From Bacteroidales bacterium (GTDB lineage Bacteria; Bacteroidota; Bacteroidia; Bacteroidales; VadinHA17), in the NCBI GenBank assembly GCA_016709865.1, contig JADJLX010000005.1, positions 186,001 through 250,000 on the forward strand: 64,000 nucleotides of DNA. Reading direction: 5' to 3'. Both the position numbers and the translations under genes were made by a program. Positions 16,465 through 26,030 of this stretch are shown here, piece after piece. The notes below the pieces were generated by a model, which saw nothing but the letters and a program-made list of their open reading frames with translations, did no database searches and was not told where the DNA came from. How positions within the stretch are numbered: the stretch's first letter is position 1; the number at the start of each line of letters is the position of its first letter.

Positions 16465-18921
16465 CCATGCAGCTGGAACAGCCATTTTTTGCTGTCCCGG
16501 AGCGGTAACAAGAAATTCCAGTCCGACACCGCCTTCACCCTGGAAATATTCTATTTTAATTTTATGAAATCCTTTTGCCAGCGGATAGCTTCTTCCTTCT
16601 TCCCTCATGCCATGTATACCGTCGTTTAATACTGGTTCAGTTTCTCCGATTGTCATTCTGCTGCCATCATCTGAGTTTATATACAGACCATATGCTCCAT
16701 CAGCAGGAATATTGATATATCCTTCAAACACTATCCCGAAGAATGAGTTTTTTCCTGATACAGAATGAGATACTTCCTTAACTATCTTTGTATGAACCGG
16801 TTTCATTCCTGAAAATTCAGGAATTGTGGTAAACCTGCCATCATAAACCGCTGCTTTAAGACCTGGCTTTACTTTTCCAACTTCAACAGCGCCTAACGGT
16901 GCACTCTTTTCAATCAGAAAGGAAGTTACCCTGCTCTCTGCATCATCCCATTTTGTAAATGCGTTTATTGTAGTTGTTTCGCTGATTTTTACCGGTCCGG
17001 AAAAAAGAGCTGATTTTTCAGTTGGTTCGCTTCCATCGGTTGTATAGTAGATTTTACCTCCGGGTCTTGAGCTAACCATTTCAGCCATAAATGTATCGGT
17101 AAACATTCTTACATCAGTAGTAAGCGCTGGGGGAACAATGTTATTATTGGCTCTGAATACATTCTCAACGCCCATTTTATTCACCTTCCTGTCATAGGTC
17201 ATAAGACCATTTGTCTCTGTTTCCACATCGGTTGTCTGGGTATAGATTGTTGCGCTTAATCCATTCTCTTTCACAAACTTATGGACCTGGTCGTAATATG
17301 CTTCATACTTTGATAATAACTGAAGCGAATCTTCCATGTTCCGGTATCCCCAGTTTTTTTGTTCCCATGTATGTCCCTGCAGGGGGAGACCTAATCCCCC
17401 GAATTCGCCAAGCACAATTGCTCTTTTCTCTTCAGCGGGCGGACAGACCGGGTCGGGGTAATGATGAATGTCATTCACATCACCTGTTCCTCTGTCGGTC
17501 CAGCCGGAAGCACTGTTTACAAGCCTTGTAGGGTCGTAATCCTTTGTAAGCTGAGTTATCCTGCCTGTTTCAAACTGTCCCCAGCCTTCATTGAAAGGGA
17601 CCCACATTATTATTGACGGGTGATTATATTTTGTGTCGATCATTCTTTTCAGCTCATACTCATACTGTTCAGTTGCTTCTTTGGATTTTTCTATATCAGG
17701 CATACTGCCGTTTATATGTCTGTCGCCGCTTGGCATATCCTGCCATACAAGTATCCCGAGTTTATCGCACCAGTAATAGAAGATCCGGTTTTCAACTTTT
17801 ACATGTTTCCGCAGCATGTTGAATCCCATTTTTTTTGTCATCTCAATATCATACACCATTGCCTTCTCCGTTGGAGGTGTATATAATCCATCGGGCCAAA
17901 AACCCTGATCCAGAGGACCATTCTGAAAGATAAATTTGTTGTTAAGGAGAATTCTTGTAAAGCCATCATCAGTTTTACCTGTTGATATTTTTCTCAGTCC
18001 GGTGTATGTTCTAATCTCGTCAACAACCTTATTACCGTTTTTCAATTTGGCTTCTACATCATACAGGAATGGATTTTCAGGTGACCATAACTGCGGATTT
18101 TCAATCCTGGCTGTTATCTCTTCTCCGGGCTTACCAGAGACTTCAGCCACCTTACTGTCTTTATCTCTGATTATGAAGTTAAGAGTGGATGTCTCTCCGT
18201 TTTTAACATCCGCAATAAATGTAACTGTGCCATTATCAATGTTTGTAACTGTTCTGAAAGATGAGATATATGACGCATTTACAGGTTCAATCCATACTGT
18301 CTGCCATATGCCGGTAGTAGGAGTGTACCAAATGCCTCCGGGATTTGAAACCTGTTTGCCACGGGGCTGAGCTCCTTTGTTAGTGGGATCCCATACACAA
18401 ACCAATATCTCATGCTCTTTCTGATCAGCAAGCGTTTCGGTAATATTGAAAGTAAACGGATCATATCCTCCTTTATGACTTCCAGCCTCTTTGCCATCAA
18501 TCCATACAGTCGTCTCCCAGTCGCACGCCTCAAAGTTCAGCAGGATATGCTTTTTACTCCATACATTTGGTACTTTGAAAGTTCTTCTGTACCACAGGTT
18601 CTCACTTTCGCTGACTCTCTTTTTAACTCCGGAAAGTGCTGATTCAACAGGATAAGGAACCAGAATGTTACCATCCCATTTCTCTGGTTTGGTCCCTTTT
18701 GCAGTTATTGCATACTCCCATAGTCCGTTAAGGTTCATCCATGCGTTTCTTTTGAGATCGGGACGCGGATACTGCAGCCAGGGTTTCAGAGGATCAACAT
18801 CTTCAGCCCATTTTGTAACTATGGGATTATCAGCAATTTTCCAGGTAATTTCAGTATTACGTGTACAATTTACACTTAAAGCAAAAAACAGCAGAATTGC
18901 TACCCTTTGAAGAATTTTCAT
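16453..18921 (-). CDS. Glycoside hydrolase family 2 lipoprotein with PA14 domain
   Basis: An 822-residue exported glycosidase. An N-terminal signal ending SVNC (Cys19) marks it as a lipoprotein. Order: GH2 sugar-binding jelly roll (about 45-215), Ig-like domain (215-320), TIM barrel (about 325-600) with acid/base Glu in MWVPFNEGWGQ and a likely nucleophile Glu in LGEFGGLG, a chitobiase-type C-terminal module (KIYYTTDGSEPT, about 640-695), and a PA14 carbohydrate-binding domain (about 705-822, YINSDDGSRMTI). Beta-galactosidase-like activity is plausible, but GH2 specificity cannot be read from sequence. No SusC/SusD pair is adjacent, so this is not a classic polysaccharide utilisation locus. 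Confidence 0.9.
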   Translation of the reverse strand: MKILQRVAILLFFALSVNCTRNTEITWKIADNPIVTKWAEDVDPLKPWLQYPRPDLKRNAWMNLNGLWEYAITAKGTKPEKWDGNILVPYPVESALSGVKKRVSESENLWYRRTFKVPNVWSKKHILLNFEACDWETTVWIDGKEAGSHKGGYDPFTFNITETLADQKEHEILVCVWDPTNKGAQPRGKQVSNPGGIWYTPTTGIWQTVWIEPVNASYISSFRTVTNIDNGTVTFIADVKNGETSTLNFIIRDKDSKVAEVSGKPGEEITARIENPQLWSPENPFLYDVEAKLKNGNKVVDEIRTYTGLRKISTGKTDDGFTRILLNNKFIFQNGPLDQGFWPDGLYTPPTEKAMVYDIEMTKKMGFNMLRKHVKVENRIFYYWCDKLGILVWQDMPSGDRHINGSMPDIEKSKEATEQYEYELKRMIDTKYNHPSIIMWVPFNEGWGQFETGRITQLTKDYDPTRLVNSASGWTDRGTGDVNDIHHYPDPVCPPAEEKRAIVLGEFGGLGLPLQGHTWEQKNWGYRNMEDSLQLLSKYEAYYDQVHKFVKENGLSATIYTQTTDVETETNGLMTYDRKVNKMGVENVFRANNNIVPPALTTDVRMFTDTFMAEMVSSRPGGKIYYTTDGSEPTEKSALFSGPVKISETTTINAFTKWDDAESRVTSFLIEKSAPLGAVEVGKVKPGLKAAVYDGRFTTIPEFSGMKPVHTKIVKEVSHSVSGKNSFFGIVFEGYINIPADGAYGLYINSDDGSRMTIGETEPVLNDGIHGMREEGRSYPLAKGFHKIKIEYFQGEGGVGLEFLVTAPGQQKMAVPAAWLNN

Positions 18922-18965
18922 ATTTTTTGGATTAATAAGTTTTTATAAAAAGGTGCTGAGTCTCG

Positions 18966-19067
18966 GGTGCTAGGTGCTAGGTGCTAGGTGCTAGGTGCTC
19001 TACGCTCTACGCTCTACGCTTTACGCTTTACGCTTTACGCTCTACGCTCTACGCTCTACGCTCCATG
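18966..19067. repeat. Tandem heptamer repeat array
   Basis: About fourteen consecutive 7-base units: four or five of GTGCTAG, then CTCTACG/CTTTACG units in runs of three (GCTCTAC x3, GCTTTAC x3, GCTCTAC x3), ending in degenerate ATGCCCC/GTGCCCC units to about 19080. The array is open in all three plus frames, giving false ORFs rich in LYALRSTLYALR. It fills the gap between the GH2 gene start and the stop of the acyl-CoA ligase gene (both minus strand). Confidence 0.9.
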
Positions 19068-19090
19068 CCCCGTGCCCCATGCTCTGTGCC

Positions 19091-21004
19091 TTATCCCAGC
19101 TTCATCTTCTCCACCTCCTCAATATTCCTCTCATTCGTTACGGCCTTGGCATCAGGAGTGTACAGATAATCAATAAGATCCTGATATTTTTCCATAATTT
19201 TACCTCTTACTATTTTCATAGTGGAGTTCATAAGTCCGTTATCTTCAGTGAAGCTCTGTTCAAGAATACCGATAGCCACAGGGAGCCATCTCTGCGGGAA
19301 CATATGTCCGTACTTTCCATTTGAGCGGTACTCATTAACCTCACTCTCTATAAGGTTTATTACTGCTCTTTTTCCTTCATCCGAATCGGCAGTAAGGTTT
19401 TTCTCCTCTAGGTACATTTTAAGTGCGTGCTGATTTGGGACAACAAGTGCAACAGTATATGGTTTCTGATTATTATAGAGCATGCACTGATCGATATATT
19501 TTGACTGTTCCGAGATAGCTTCTTCTATACCTTCAGGACTGAATTTTTCCCCGTCGTCGGCAATAAGAAGACTCTTAAACCTGCCCAAAACATAGAGGAA
19601 TCCATCCTCTGACATATAACCCATATCTCCGGTATAGAGCCAGTCATCTTTTACGGTATCCTTAGTAGCTGTCTCATTTTTCCAGTAACCGTGCATCACA
19701 TTGCCGCCTCTGATTACTATTTCGCCTTTCTCACCTGCAGGCACTTCATTACCATCCTCATCACATATTTTCAGATCCATATTATTAACAAGCACGCCTG
19801 ATGATCCAAGTTTATGGCGGGCTGTTGAATTGGAAGAAATTACCGGAGAGGCTTCACTAAGCCCATAGCCCTGGTACATCGGGATTCCGAGTGCATAGAA
19901 GAATCTCTGAAGTTCAATTTCCAGAAGGGCTCCGCCGCCAATAAAATAGTCGAGTTCACCGCCATAACCTTCCCTGATTTTGCTGAATAGGATCTTGTCA
20001 TATAGCCTTAGCAACGGTTCTTTCAGTTTCTGTACTCCGCGGCCTTTATTCCATCCCTCTTTGTTATAGGAATAAGATATTTTGAGTGCATGATTAAACA
20101 GCATCTCAATAACGGGACCTTTTTCCTTGATTCCTTTTTCAATATTTTTTCTGAAGTTTTTGGCTATGGCGGGAACGCTCATAAGCAGGTTTGGTTTGAT
20201 CTCTTTAAGGCAAGAAGGAAGGTTCCTGAGAGTCTCCATCGGTGTTTTTCCCGTTTTAACAGAAGCTATGCTGGCTCCCTTTCCCATAAATGCAAAAATA
20301 CCGCAGGTATGTCCGAAAGAATGATCCCATGGCAGTATCAGCAGTGTCTTGTAAAAAGCCGGAATATCCATAAGGCTGTATGCCTGGTAGACGTTTGTAA
20401 CGTAGTTGCCATGTGTAAGAATAATACCTTTCGGATCGGCTGTTGTGCCTGATGTGTAACAGATATTGGCAAAATCCGATGGAGTTATACTTTTGAAAAC
20501 CTCTTCGAATTTTGTCATATTTTCAGGCTGATCGAGCCATTCTCTTCCGATTTTTCTTACCTCATTAAAATGCATCTCATTTGATGCATATTCTTCCTGA
20601 GTATCGAAATGAATTATTTTTTCTATAGTAGGACATTCCTTTATCACTTCTTTAAGCTTCTGTGCCTGAATTGATGAAACAAGTATCATCCTCGAGCCGG
20701 AATGGTTGATCCTGAATTTTATCTCATCCGGATTCAGTTTCACCGACAGAGGAACATTCATAGCACCGGTATAAAGAATACCCATCTCTCCGATAACCCA
20801 ACTGTTTCTTCCTTCAGAGATAAGACTTAACCTGTCACCTTTTTTGATTCCAAGCTTTAAAAGTCCGGCAGCAAATTCGTAAACCTGTTTCCTTGTTTCG
20901 CCATAAGTTGTGCCTTCATATTTGTCGTTTGGTTTCTCCCACAGATAAACATTATTGCTGTGCTTCTCAACGCTTTCCTCGAAGAATTGTATTAACGATT
21001 TCAT
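19091..21004 (-). CDS. Long-chain acyl-CoA ligase (AMP-forming)
   Basis: A 637-residue adenylate-forming enzyme that activates fatty acids with ATP and CoA. Motifs: YTSGTTADPKG (P-loop-like A3 motif, about residue 185), YQGYGLSEASP (A5), and WLYTGDMG with GRFKSLLIADDGEKFSPEGIE region (A7/A8). A C-terminal insert with a long helix (about 540-600) resembles bacterial FadD15/ACSL-type enzymes. I chose the ATG at 21004, giving MKSLIQFFEESVEKH; the longer frame to 21052 adds 16 unlikely residues. A possible -7 box, TATATTCG (21042-21049, minus), precedes this start. Confidence 0.9.
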   Translation of the reverse strand: MKSLIQFFEESVEKHSNNVYLWEKPNDKYEGTTYGETRKQVYEFAAGLLKLGIKKGDRLSLISEGRNSWVIGEMGILYTGAMNVPLSVKLNPDEIKFRINHSGSRMILVSSIQAQKLKEVIKECPTIEKIIHFDTQEEYASNEMHFNEVRKIGREWLDQPENMTKFEEVFKSITPSDFANICYTSGTTADPKGIILTHGNYVTNVYQAYSLMDIPAFYKTLLILPWDHSFGHTCGIFAFMGKGASIASVKTGKTPMETLRNLPSCLKEIKPNLLMSVPAIAKNFRKNIEKGIKEKGPVIEMLFNHALKISYSYNKEGWNKGRGVQKLKEPLLRLYDKILFSKIREGYGGELDYFIGGGALLEIELQRFFYALGIPMYQGYGLSEASPVISSNSTARHKLGSSGVLVNNMDLKICDEDGNEVPAGEKGEIVIRGGNVMHGYWKNETATKDTVKDDWLYTGDMGYMSEDGFLYVLGRFKSLLIADDGEKFSPEGIEEAISEQSKYIDQCMLYNNQKPYTVALVVPNQHALKMYLEEKNLTADSDEGKRAVINLIESEVNEYRSNGKYGHMFPQRWLPVAIGILEQSFTEDNGLMNSTMKIVRGKIMEKYQDLIDYLYTPDAKAVTNERNIEEVEKMKLG

Positions 21005-21093
21005 TAATTTAGTTTTAATGATTATTGATAATAATATATGCCGAATATACAAAATCTGCAGTATTTCAGATACCCCCCTGAAAATTTATATCA

Positions 21094-21125
21094 TTTGGTT
21101 TGGGTTTCAATTATTTGTATCTTTG
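21094..21125 (+). promoter_or_regulatory. Bacteroidetes-type promoter for the SPOR lipoprotein gene
   Basis: TTTG at 21094-21097, a 20-base spacer, and TATCTTTG at 21118-21125 match the -33/-7 consensus TTTG-N19-21-TAnnTTTG at every fixed position. The expected start of transcription near 21128 leaves a leader of about 60 bases before the ATG at 21187. Confidence 0.75.
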
Positions 21126-21186
21126 ATTATTAACCTTTTAGATATTGTAAGTAATAAATAAGTACTAATTTTTTAACTATCTTATT

Positions 21187-21645
21187 ATGAGACATTTATT
21201 ATCTATTGCTTTAATAGTTCTTCTGGTAGCAATGCCTTCATGTAAATTTTTCGGTAAAAAAGCAGCCAGGGAAAAAGCCCAGGCAGCCTTGCTTGCCCGA
21301 CAGGATAGTATCAGGGTTGCTGATTCGATTAGAAAAGTCCAGGAGCATCTGATGGCGCTTGAAAATGCCAAACTTGATTCAATCAGGATGGCTGAAGAAG
21401 CAAGAATTGCCATGGAAAGCAGATACAATATTATTGTTGGCAGTTTTATTACTCCACAATACGCAAAGGACCTTCAGGCAGAGTACGTTAAGCAGGGTTA
21501 TAATGCTCAGATACTTAAGGTTGAAGGAAGCAGGTTTGAACTGGTTGCGGCGGAGGGTCACAAAAGTTTCAGGACAGCCGTGGAACGCCTGAAGCAGTTC
21601 CAGGATACCATTCAGCTTGATGCGTGGATGTATATCAAAAAATAA
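21187..21645 (+). CDS. SPOR-domain lipoprotein
   Basis: A 152-residue exported protein. The signal peptide ends in a lipobox AMPSC (Cys18). Residues 24-78 form a charged, heptad-like helix with repeated DSIR motifs, and residues about 79-150 are a SPOR domain (RYNIIVGSFITPQYAKDLQA...), which binds denuded glycan strands of septal peptidoglycan. A periplasm-facing role at the division site is likely. It is transcribed alone from a full consensus promoter. Confidence 0.85.
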   Translation: MRHLLSIALIVLLVAMPSCKFFGKKAAREKAQAALLARQDSIRVADSIRKVQEHLMALENAKLDSIRMAEEARIAMESRYNIIVGSFITPQYAKDLQAEYVKQGYNAQILKVEGSRFELVAAEGHKSFRTAVERLKQFQDTIQLDAWMYIKK

Positions 21646-21656
21646 AATAAAACCTT

Positions 21657-21767
21657 ATTAACCACAAAGAACACAAAGGATTCTCAAAGTACACAAAGTA
21701 AAATATTGTATAAATCTCTTTGTGAACTTCGTGCAATTACTTTGTGACCTTTGTGGTTAATGGATTT
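21657..21767. repeat. CTTTGTG/CACAAAG palindromic dispersed repeat
   Basis: ATTAACCACAAAG (21657-21669) is the exact inverse of CTTTGTGGTTAAT (21749-21761). Between them are further CACAAAG units (plus) and CTTTGTG units (inverted), so the whole 105-base element can fold as a long imperfect hairpin. Its right end, 21744-21767, is identical over 24 bases to 1096-1119, and a related element lies at 52794-52836. It separates the SPOR gene from the convergent purA gene and ends at the purA stop. Confidence 0.85.
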
Positions 21768-23031
21768 AATTACGAAATATCGTTTCTTCCCGGTCGGGAC
21801 CAACTGACACCATTGTTACAGGTACCCCGGTATTTTTCTCAACAAATTCAACGTAATTCCTGAGCGAAGCAGGCAATTTGCTGTATTCCCTTATTCCTGA
21901 AATATTCTCTTTCCAGCCCGGTAAATCGGTATAAACAGGTTCGATCACAGAGTCTATCCCATATGGAATTTCCTGACACTCTTTTCCATCAATTTTGTAA
22001 GACGTACAGATACTTATTTTATCAAATCCCGACATCACATCGGCTTTTGTCATAAAGAGCTGGGTTATCCCGTTTATCATAATTGAATACTTCAGTGCAG
22101 GCAGGTCAAGCCATCCGCAGCGTCGCGGACGTCCGGTTGTGGAACCAAACTCCCTCCCGATATCTCTGAGTATTGTACCTGTGTTATCAAAGAGTTCAGT
22201 AGGAAAGGGGCCGCTGCCGACTCTTGTGCAATATGCTTTGAAGATTCCGAAGATCTCACCGATCTGTTTGGGTGAAATTCCCAGACCTGTGCAGGCTCCT
22301 GCGCTTATTGTATTTGAGGATGTAACGAACGGATAAGAGCCAAAATCAACATCGAGCATTGTACCCTGGGCACCTTCGGCAAGTATTTTTTTGCCATCGT
22401 TAAGCTCTTTATTTACAAGATATTCGGTATTAACTATTGGGAAATTCTTAACCATCTCAATACCTTCGAACCATCCCTTCTCGTATTCATTAAGGTCAAA
22501 TTTGAAGTCATAGCTCTTCAGAATATCAAGGTGCATATCGAGATGCTTCTTATAGATCTCACGGAAGTCTTTTCTCAGAATATCTCCAACGCGCAATCCG
22601 TTTCGGCTTGTCTTGTCAGTATATGCAGGACCAATTCCTTTCAGGGTGGATCCGATCTTTGATAACCCCTTTTTACTTTCATAGGCTGCATCGAGTATCC
22701 TGTGCGAAGGCAGAATAAGGTTGGCCCTTGTTGATATTATGAGTCGTTTTGAGAGCTCAGCCACTGTAGGCCCTAATCCGTCGATCTCATTTTTGAAAAC
22801 TGCAGGATCGATGACCACTCCGTTACCGATGATATTCATCTTTTCAGGATGAAAAATTCCGGACGGTATCAGATGGAGAACATGCTTTACGTTGTTGAAC
22901 TCAAGCGAATGACCGGCATTTGGTCCTCCCTGAAATCGTGCAATTATATCATAATCAGGACTGATTGCATCAACAATTTTTCCCTTTCCTTCGTCACCCC
23001 ACTGCAGGCCTAACAGTATGTCAATGTTCAT
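21766..23031 (-). CDS. purA: Adenylosuccinate synthetase
   Basis: Joins IMP and aspartate using GTP, the first committed step to AMP. The 421-residue protein has the N-terminal QWGDEGKGK P-loop, the IMP/Asp-binding GGPNAGHSLEF region, KGIGPAY, and TGRPRRCGWLD with the GTP-site motif near the C-terminus. The length is standard. The stop lies at the edge of the dispersed repeat at 21657-21767. It is 135 bases downstream of the Fur-family gene on the same strand. Confidence 0.97.
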   Translation of the reverse strand: MNIDILLGLQWGDEGKGKIVDAISPDYDIIARFQGGPNAGHSLEFNNVKHVLHLIPSGIFHPEKMNIIGNGVVIDPAVFKNEIDGLGPTVAELSKRLIISTRANLILPSHRILDAAYESKKGLSKIGSTLKGIGPAYTDKTSRNGLRVGDILRKDFREIYKKHLDMHLDILKSYDFKFDLNEYEKGWFEGIEMVKNFPIVNTEYLVNKELNDGKKILAEGAQGTMLDVDFGSYPFVTSSNTISAGACTGLGISPKQIGEIFGIFKAYCTRVGSGPFPTELFDNTGTILRDIGREFGSTTGRPRRCGWLDLPALKYSIMINGITQLFMTKADVMSGFDKISICTSYKIDGKECQEIPYGIDSVIEPVYTDLPGWKENISGIREYSKLPASLRNYVEFVEKNTGVPVTMVSVGPDREETIFRN

Positions 23032-23166
23032 ATTAGATGTAGTGTAAAAATTTAAAATGCCTCACAAGGTACGAAATAATTCTGCTTGTTGACAGCAGAA
23101 TTCATGATTGTTAATAAATGGTAATTTAAAAGTGTGGTACCTCTGTTTAAAGGCAGAGTCAGGTTT

Positions 23167-23616
23167 CTATTCCTTTTTCTTCCCTTTGTAATGTCCGTAA
23201 ATATAGAGGGAATGATATTGCGCAGTAAAATTGTGAAGTTCACTGGCCGTATTTATGATTTCATGAATTCTTGGATCGCAGAATTCAATTACATCACCTG
23301 TTTCGATATCTATCAGATGATCGTGCTGACCACACTGATAAGCTCTCTCAAATTGTGCTATATTTTTTCCAAACTGGTGTTTGATCACAAGGTTGCAGTC
23401 GAGAAGGATTTCAATTGTATTATATAATGTAGCCCTGCTTACCCTGTAATTCTTATTCTTCATGAAGATGTAAAGCGACTCGATATCAAAGTGACCTGAT
23501 CTGGAGTAGATTTCATCAAGAATAGCATATCTCTCAGGAGTCTTCCTGTGTCCCTTTTTTTCGAGATATTCAGTGAAGATCTTCTTAACTGTTAGCTTGG
23601 TATCGTCACTAATCAT
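23167..23616 (-). CDS. Fur-family transcriptional regulator
   Basis: A 149-residue Fur-superfamily repressor. The N-terminal winged helix ([18 protein letters not shown], about residues 19-36) is followed by the DHLI metal-sensing region ([20 protein letters not shown], about 92-111). The usual paired CxxC zinc knuckles are absent: only one cysteine lies in the QCGQHDH motif and one in FCDPRIHE, as in several Bacteroidetes Fur/PerR homologues. The regulated metal or signal (Fe, Zn, peroxide) cannot be told. A -7 box (TACTTTTG, minus, 23641-23648) precedes the ATG by about 25 bases. Confidence 0.9.
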   Translation of the reverse strand: MISDDTKLTVKKIFTEYLEKKGHRKTPERYAILDEIYSRSGHFDIESLYIFMKNKNYRVSRATLYNTIEILLDCNLVIKHQFGKNIAQFERAYQCGQHDHLIDIETGDVIEFCDPRIHEIINTASELHNFTAQYHSLYIYGHYKGKKKE

Positions 23617-23640
23617 ATCTGGTCTAATTTAAAATAATAT

Positions 23641-23648
23641 CAAAAGTA
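23641..23648 (-). promoter_or_regulatory. Candidate -7 box for the Fur-family gene
   Basis: Minus-strand TACTTTTG matches TAnnTTTG and lies 25 bases before the ATG at 23616; no clear -33 element is seen. Confidence 0.4.
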
Positions 23649-23689
23649 TGAATTTTTTGCAGATAAACTAATTGAATTCTGAATGAAAA

Positions 23690-25936
23690 TTACTTGGTGA
23701 ATTCCTCGACTCTTTTGACGCTTTCAATACCATTTATGTTGGAAATCTTCAGAATCAGGTTATTAAGGTCCTTGGTGTGATGAACATATATATCAATAGT
23801 CCCTTCAAAGATTCCGTTTTTAACAGAAATGTTAATGTTTGTCATATTAACTTTAAGCTCTGACGAGATTATGTTGGTAATATCATTTACCAGACCAATC
23901 CTGTCAATTCCTGTCATGCTTATCCTTGCAATGAATGAAACAAGTTTATGGATTGCCCATTTTACGGCAATGATCCTGTTTCCTTCATTTGCCATAATCC
24001 TTATTGCTACCGGACATTTTGGTTTATGAATAATAATACCGCCCTCCGGTGACCTGTATCCGGTAACTTCATCGCCGGGGATTGGACTGCAGCATTTGGC
24101 AATTTCATACGACTGTTCAGCATTGTCAACATTCTCTCTCAGGAGGAAAGGACCCTTGTTATCACTCTTATCTTTTGCATCTGCGGCATCCTTTTTTTCT
24201 TTCTTTGAACCGATAAGTTTTAATTCCCAGTACTTTATGACATTGCCGGCAGGACTCTTTTTAACAAGTTTTTTGAGATTGTTAAGTTTTATTGCACCGG
24301 TACCAATACCGGCAAACAGGTCATCTTTGTTCGGTACTTCAAGTGACTGAAGAAGATTCTTCAAAATTTCGGCATTCAGGGTAAGGCCTATCTCCTTCAG
24401 CTTCAGATCAAGAATCATCATCCCCTCCTGAATAGCATCTCTTGATCCAGACTTAAGGGCATTCTTTATGGCTTCCTTGGCTTTGGATGTCCTTACAAAT
24501 GAGAGCCATTCCTTTTCAGGCTTGGCAATATCGGAGGTAATTATTTCAACCTGATCCCCGCTCATCAGTATAGAGTTAATGGGATTAAGTTTGTAATTTA
24601 TTTTTGCGCCAATAGCCTTATTACCTACTTCAGTATGAATTTCATAAGCAAAGTCAAGAGCTGAAGCACCCTTTGGCAGGCTGACAAGGAAGCCTTTTGG
24701 AGTGAAAACCATTATTTCTGAGGAAAAGAGGTTCATCTTGAACTCATCGAGGAATTCAATCGGATCCTCCAGCGGACTTTCGAGCATGAGCCGGATCTTT
24801 TTAATCCATTTGTCCAGTTCACTCTCCTGAGCTTCGTCGCCCTTATACTTCCAGTGAGCGGCATATCCTCTTTCAGCTATTTCGTCCATTCTCCGGCTCC
24901 TGATCTGTACCTCAACCCATTGGCCGTCGGGACCCATAACTGTAAGATGCAGAGCCTCATATCCATTTGGTTTTGGTCGGCTTACCCAGTCGCGGAGTCT
25001 GTCGGGTTTCGGGAGATATGTATCGGTAATAATTGAATAAATATTCCAGCACTGGGTTTTTTCAGGAAGTCCGGGAACAGGTTCAAAAACAATTCTGACA
25101 GCAAGTACATCATAGATCTCTTCAAACGGGACATTTTTAGCCTGCATCTTTTTCCAGATAGAAAAAATCGATTTAGGCCTTCCGCTGATATCAAATTTCA
25201 ATCCGGCCCCGGTAAGCTTTTCGATAAGAGGAAGTGAAAATTTATTTATTATCGATACATTCTTTTTTTCAGAGTGTTTAAGTTTGGCAGCTACCTCTTC
25301 ATAGATCTGGGGCTGACGGAACTTAAAACTAAGATCCTCAAGCTCGCTTTTTATTGCATATAGTCCTAGTCTGTGGGCAAGAGGGGCATAGAGGAAAATA
25401 GTTTCGCCGGCTACCTTCATCTTCTTATGTTCAGGCATCGATTCAAGAGTTCTCATATTATGCAGTCTGTCTGCAATCTTAATAAGAATTACTCTCAGGT
25501 CGTCGGAGAGGGTAAGAAGCATCTTACGGAAATTCTCGGCCTGAAGTGATGATGAGTTCTCTTTATTATAGGTACCTGATATCTTAGTAAGACCATCTAT
25601 CAGTGAAGCAATCTTTGGTCCGAATTCCCTCTCTATATCTTCGAGAGAATAATCAGTGTCTTCAACAACATCGTGAAGCAGGGACACAGCAATGGATTTG
25701 GCTCCAAGGCCTATCTCCTGGTTTACAATTTTTGCTACTGAAATCGGATGAATAACATACGGTTCGCCTGATTTTCTCCGCATGTTCCAATGGGCTTCAT
25801 TTGCGATTTTGAAAGCCTTGTCAATCATCTCCCTGTCGCCAGGTTTATTGCACCTTAGCAGATTATTTACAAGAGAGTCATATTCAGCCTGAATAAAGTT
25901 CTTGTCCTCCTCATCAAAAATATCCTTGTTCCCCAT
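23690..25936 (-). CDS. RelA/SpoT-family (p)ppGpp synthetase/hydrolase
   Basis: A 748-residue stringent-response enzyme of the long Rel type. Order: HD hydrolase domain (HPISVAKIVNQE...LLHDVVEDTDYSLE, about 40-195), synthetase domain (RPKSIFSIWKKM and NGYEALHLTV, about 245-360), TGS domain (MVFTPKGFLVSLPKGASALDFAYEIH, about 405-470), a conserved-Cys/zinc-finger-like region (EIAKCCSPIPGDEVTGYRS) and a C-terminal ACT domain (about 670-745). The HD doublet and hydrolase residues are intact, and the synthetase region looks complete, so it is probably bifunctional. A -7 box lies 34 bases upstream. Confidence 0.95.
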   Translation of the reverse strand: MGNKDIFDEEDKNFIQAEYDSLVNNLLRCNKPGDREMIDKAFKIANEAHWNMRRKSGEPYVIHPISVAKIVNQEIGLGAKSIAVSLLHDVVEDTDYSLEDIEREFGPKIASLIDGLTKISGTYNKENSSSLQAENFRKMLLTLSDDLRVILIKIADRLHNMRTLESMPEHKKMKVAGETIFLYAPLAHRLGLYAIKSELEDLSFKFRQPQIYEEVAAKLKHSEKKNVSIINKFSLPLIEKLTGAGLKFDISGRPKSIFSIWKKMQAKNVPFEEIYDVLAVRIVFEPVPGLPEKTQCWNIYSIITDTYLPKPDRLRDWVSRPKPNGYEALHLTVMGPDGQWVEVQIRSRRMDEIAERGYAAHWKYKGDEAQESELDKWIKKIRLMLESPLEDPIEFLDEFKMNLFSSEIMVFTPKGFLVSLPKGASALDFAYEIHTEVGNKAIGAKINYKLNPINSILMSGDQVEIITSDIAKPEKEWLSFVRTSKAKEAIKNALKSGSRDAIQEGMMILDLKLKEIGLTLNAEILKNLLQSLEVPNKDDLFAGIGTGAIKLNNLKKLVKKSPAGNVIKYWELKLIGSKKEKKDAADAKDKSDNKGPFLLRENVDNAEQSYEIAKCCSPIPGDEVTGYRSPEGGIIIHKPKCPVAIRIMANEGNRIIAVKWAIHKLVSFIARISMTGIDRIGLVNDITNIISSELKVNMTNINISVKNGIFEGTIDIYVHHTKDLNNLILKISNINGIESVKRVEEFTK

Positions 25937-25969
25937 AAATATCTATGCGACACCTTTCTTTGCCGGATA

Positions 25970-25977
25970 CAAATATA
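25970..25977 (-). promoter_or_regulatory. Candidate -7 box for the relA/spoT gene
   Basis: Minus-strand TATATTTG, an exact TAnnTTTG match, 34 bases before the ATG at 25936. No TTTG at the expected -33 spacing. Confidence 0.45.
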
Positions 25978-26030
25978 ACTCTTCCCTTGAAAAGTTTATA
26001 GCTAAACTAGTATTACCGATGATGATTTTA

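Noticed and set aside
16453..18921. A polysaccharide utilisation locus around the GH2 gene
   Set aside because: No susC/susD, sulfatase or sensor genes are adjacent; neighbours are housekeeping genes.
18966..19067. Possible CRISPR array
   Set aside because: Units are 7 bases with no spacers, and no cas genes occur in the window.
18981..19324. Overlapping plus-strand ORFs rich in LYALRSTL
   Set aside because: They are translations of the 7-base tandem repeat in three frames and lack any start signal or homology.
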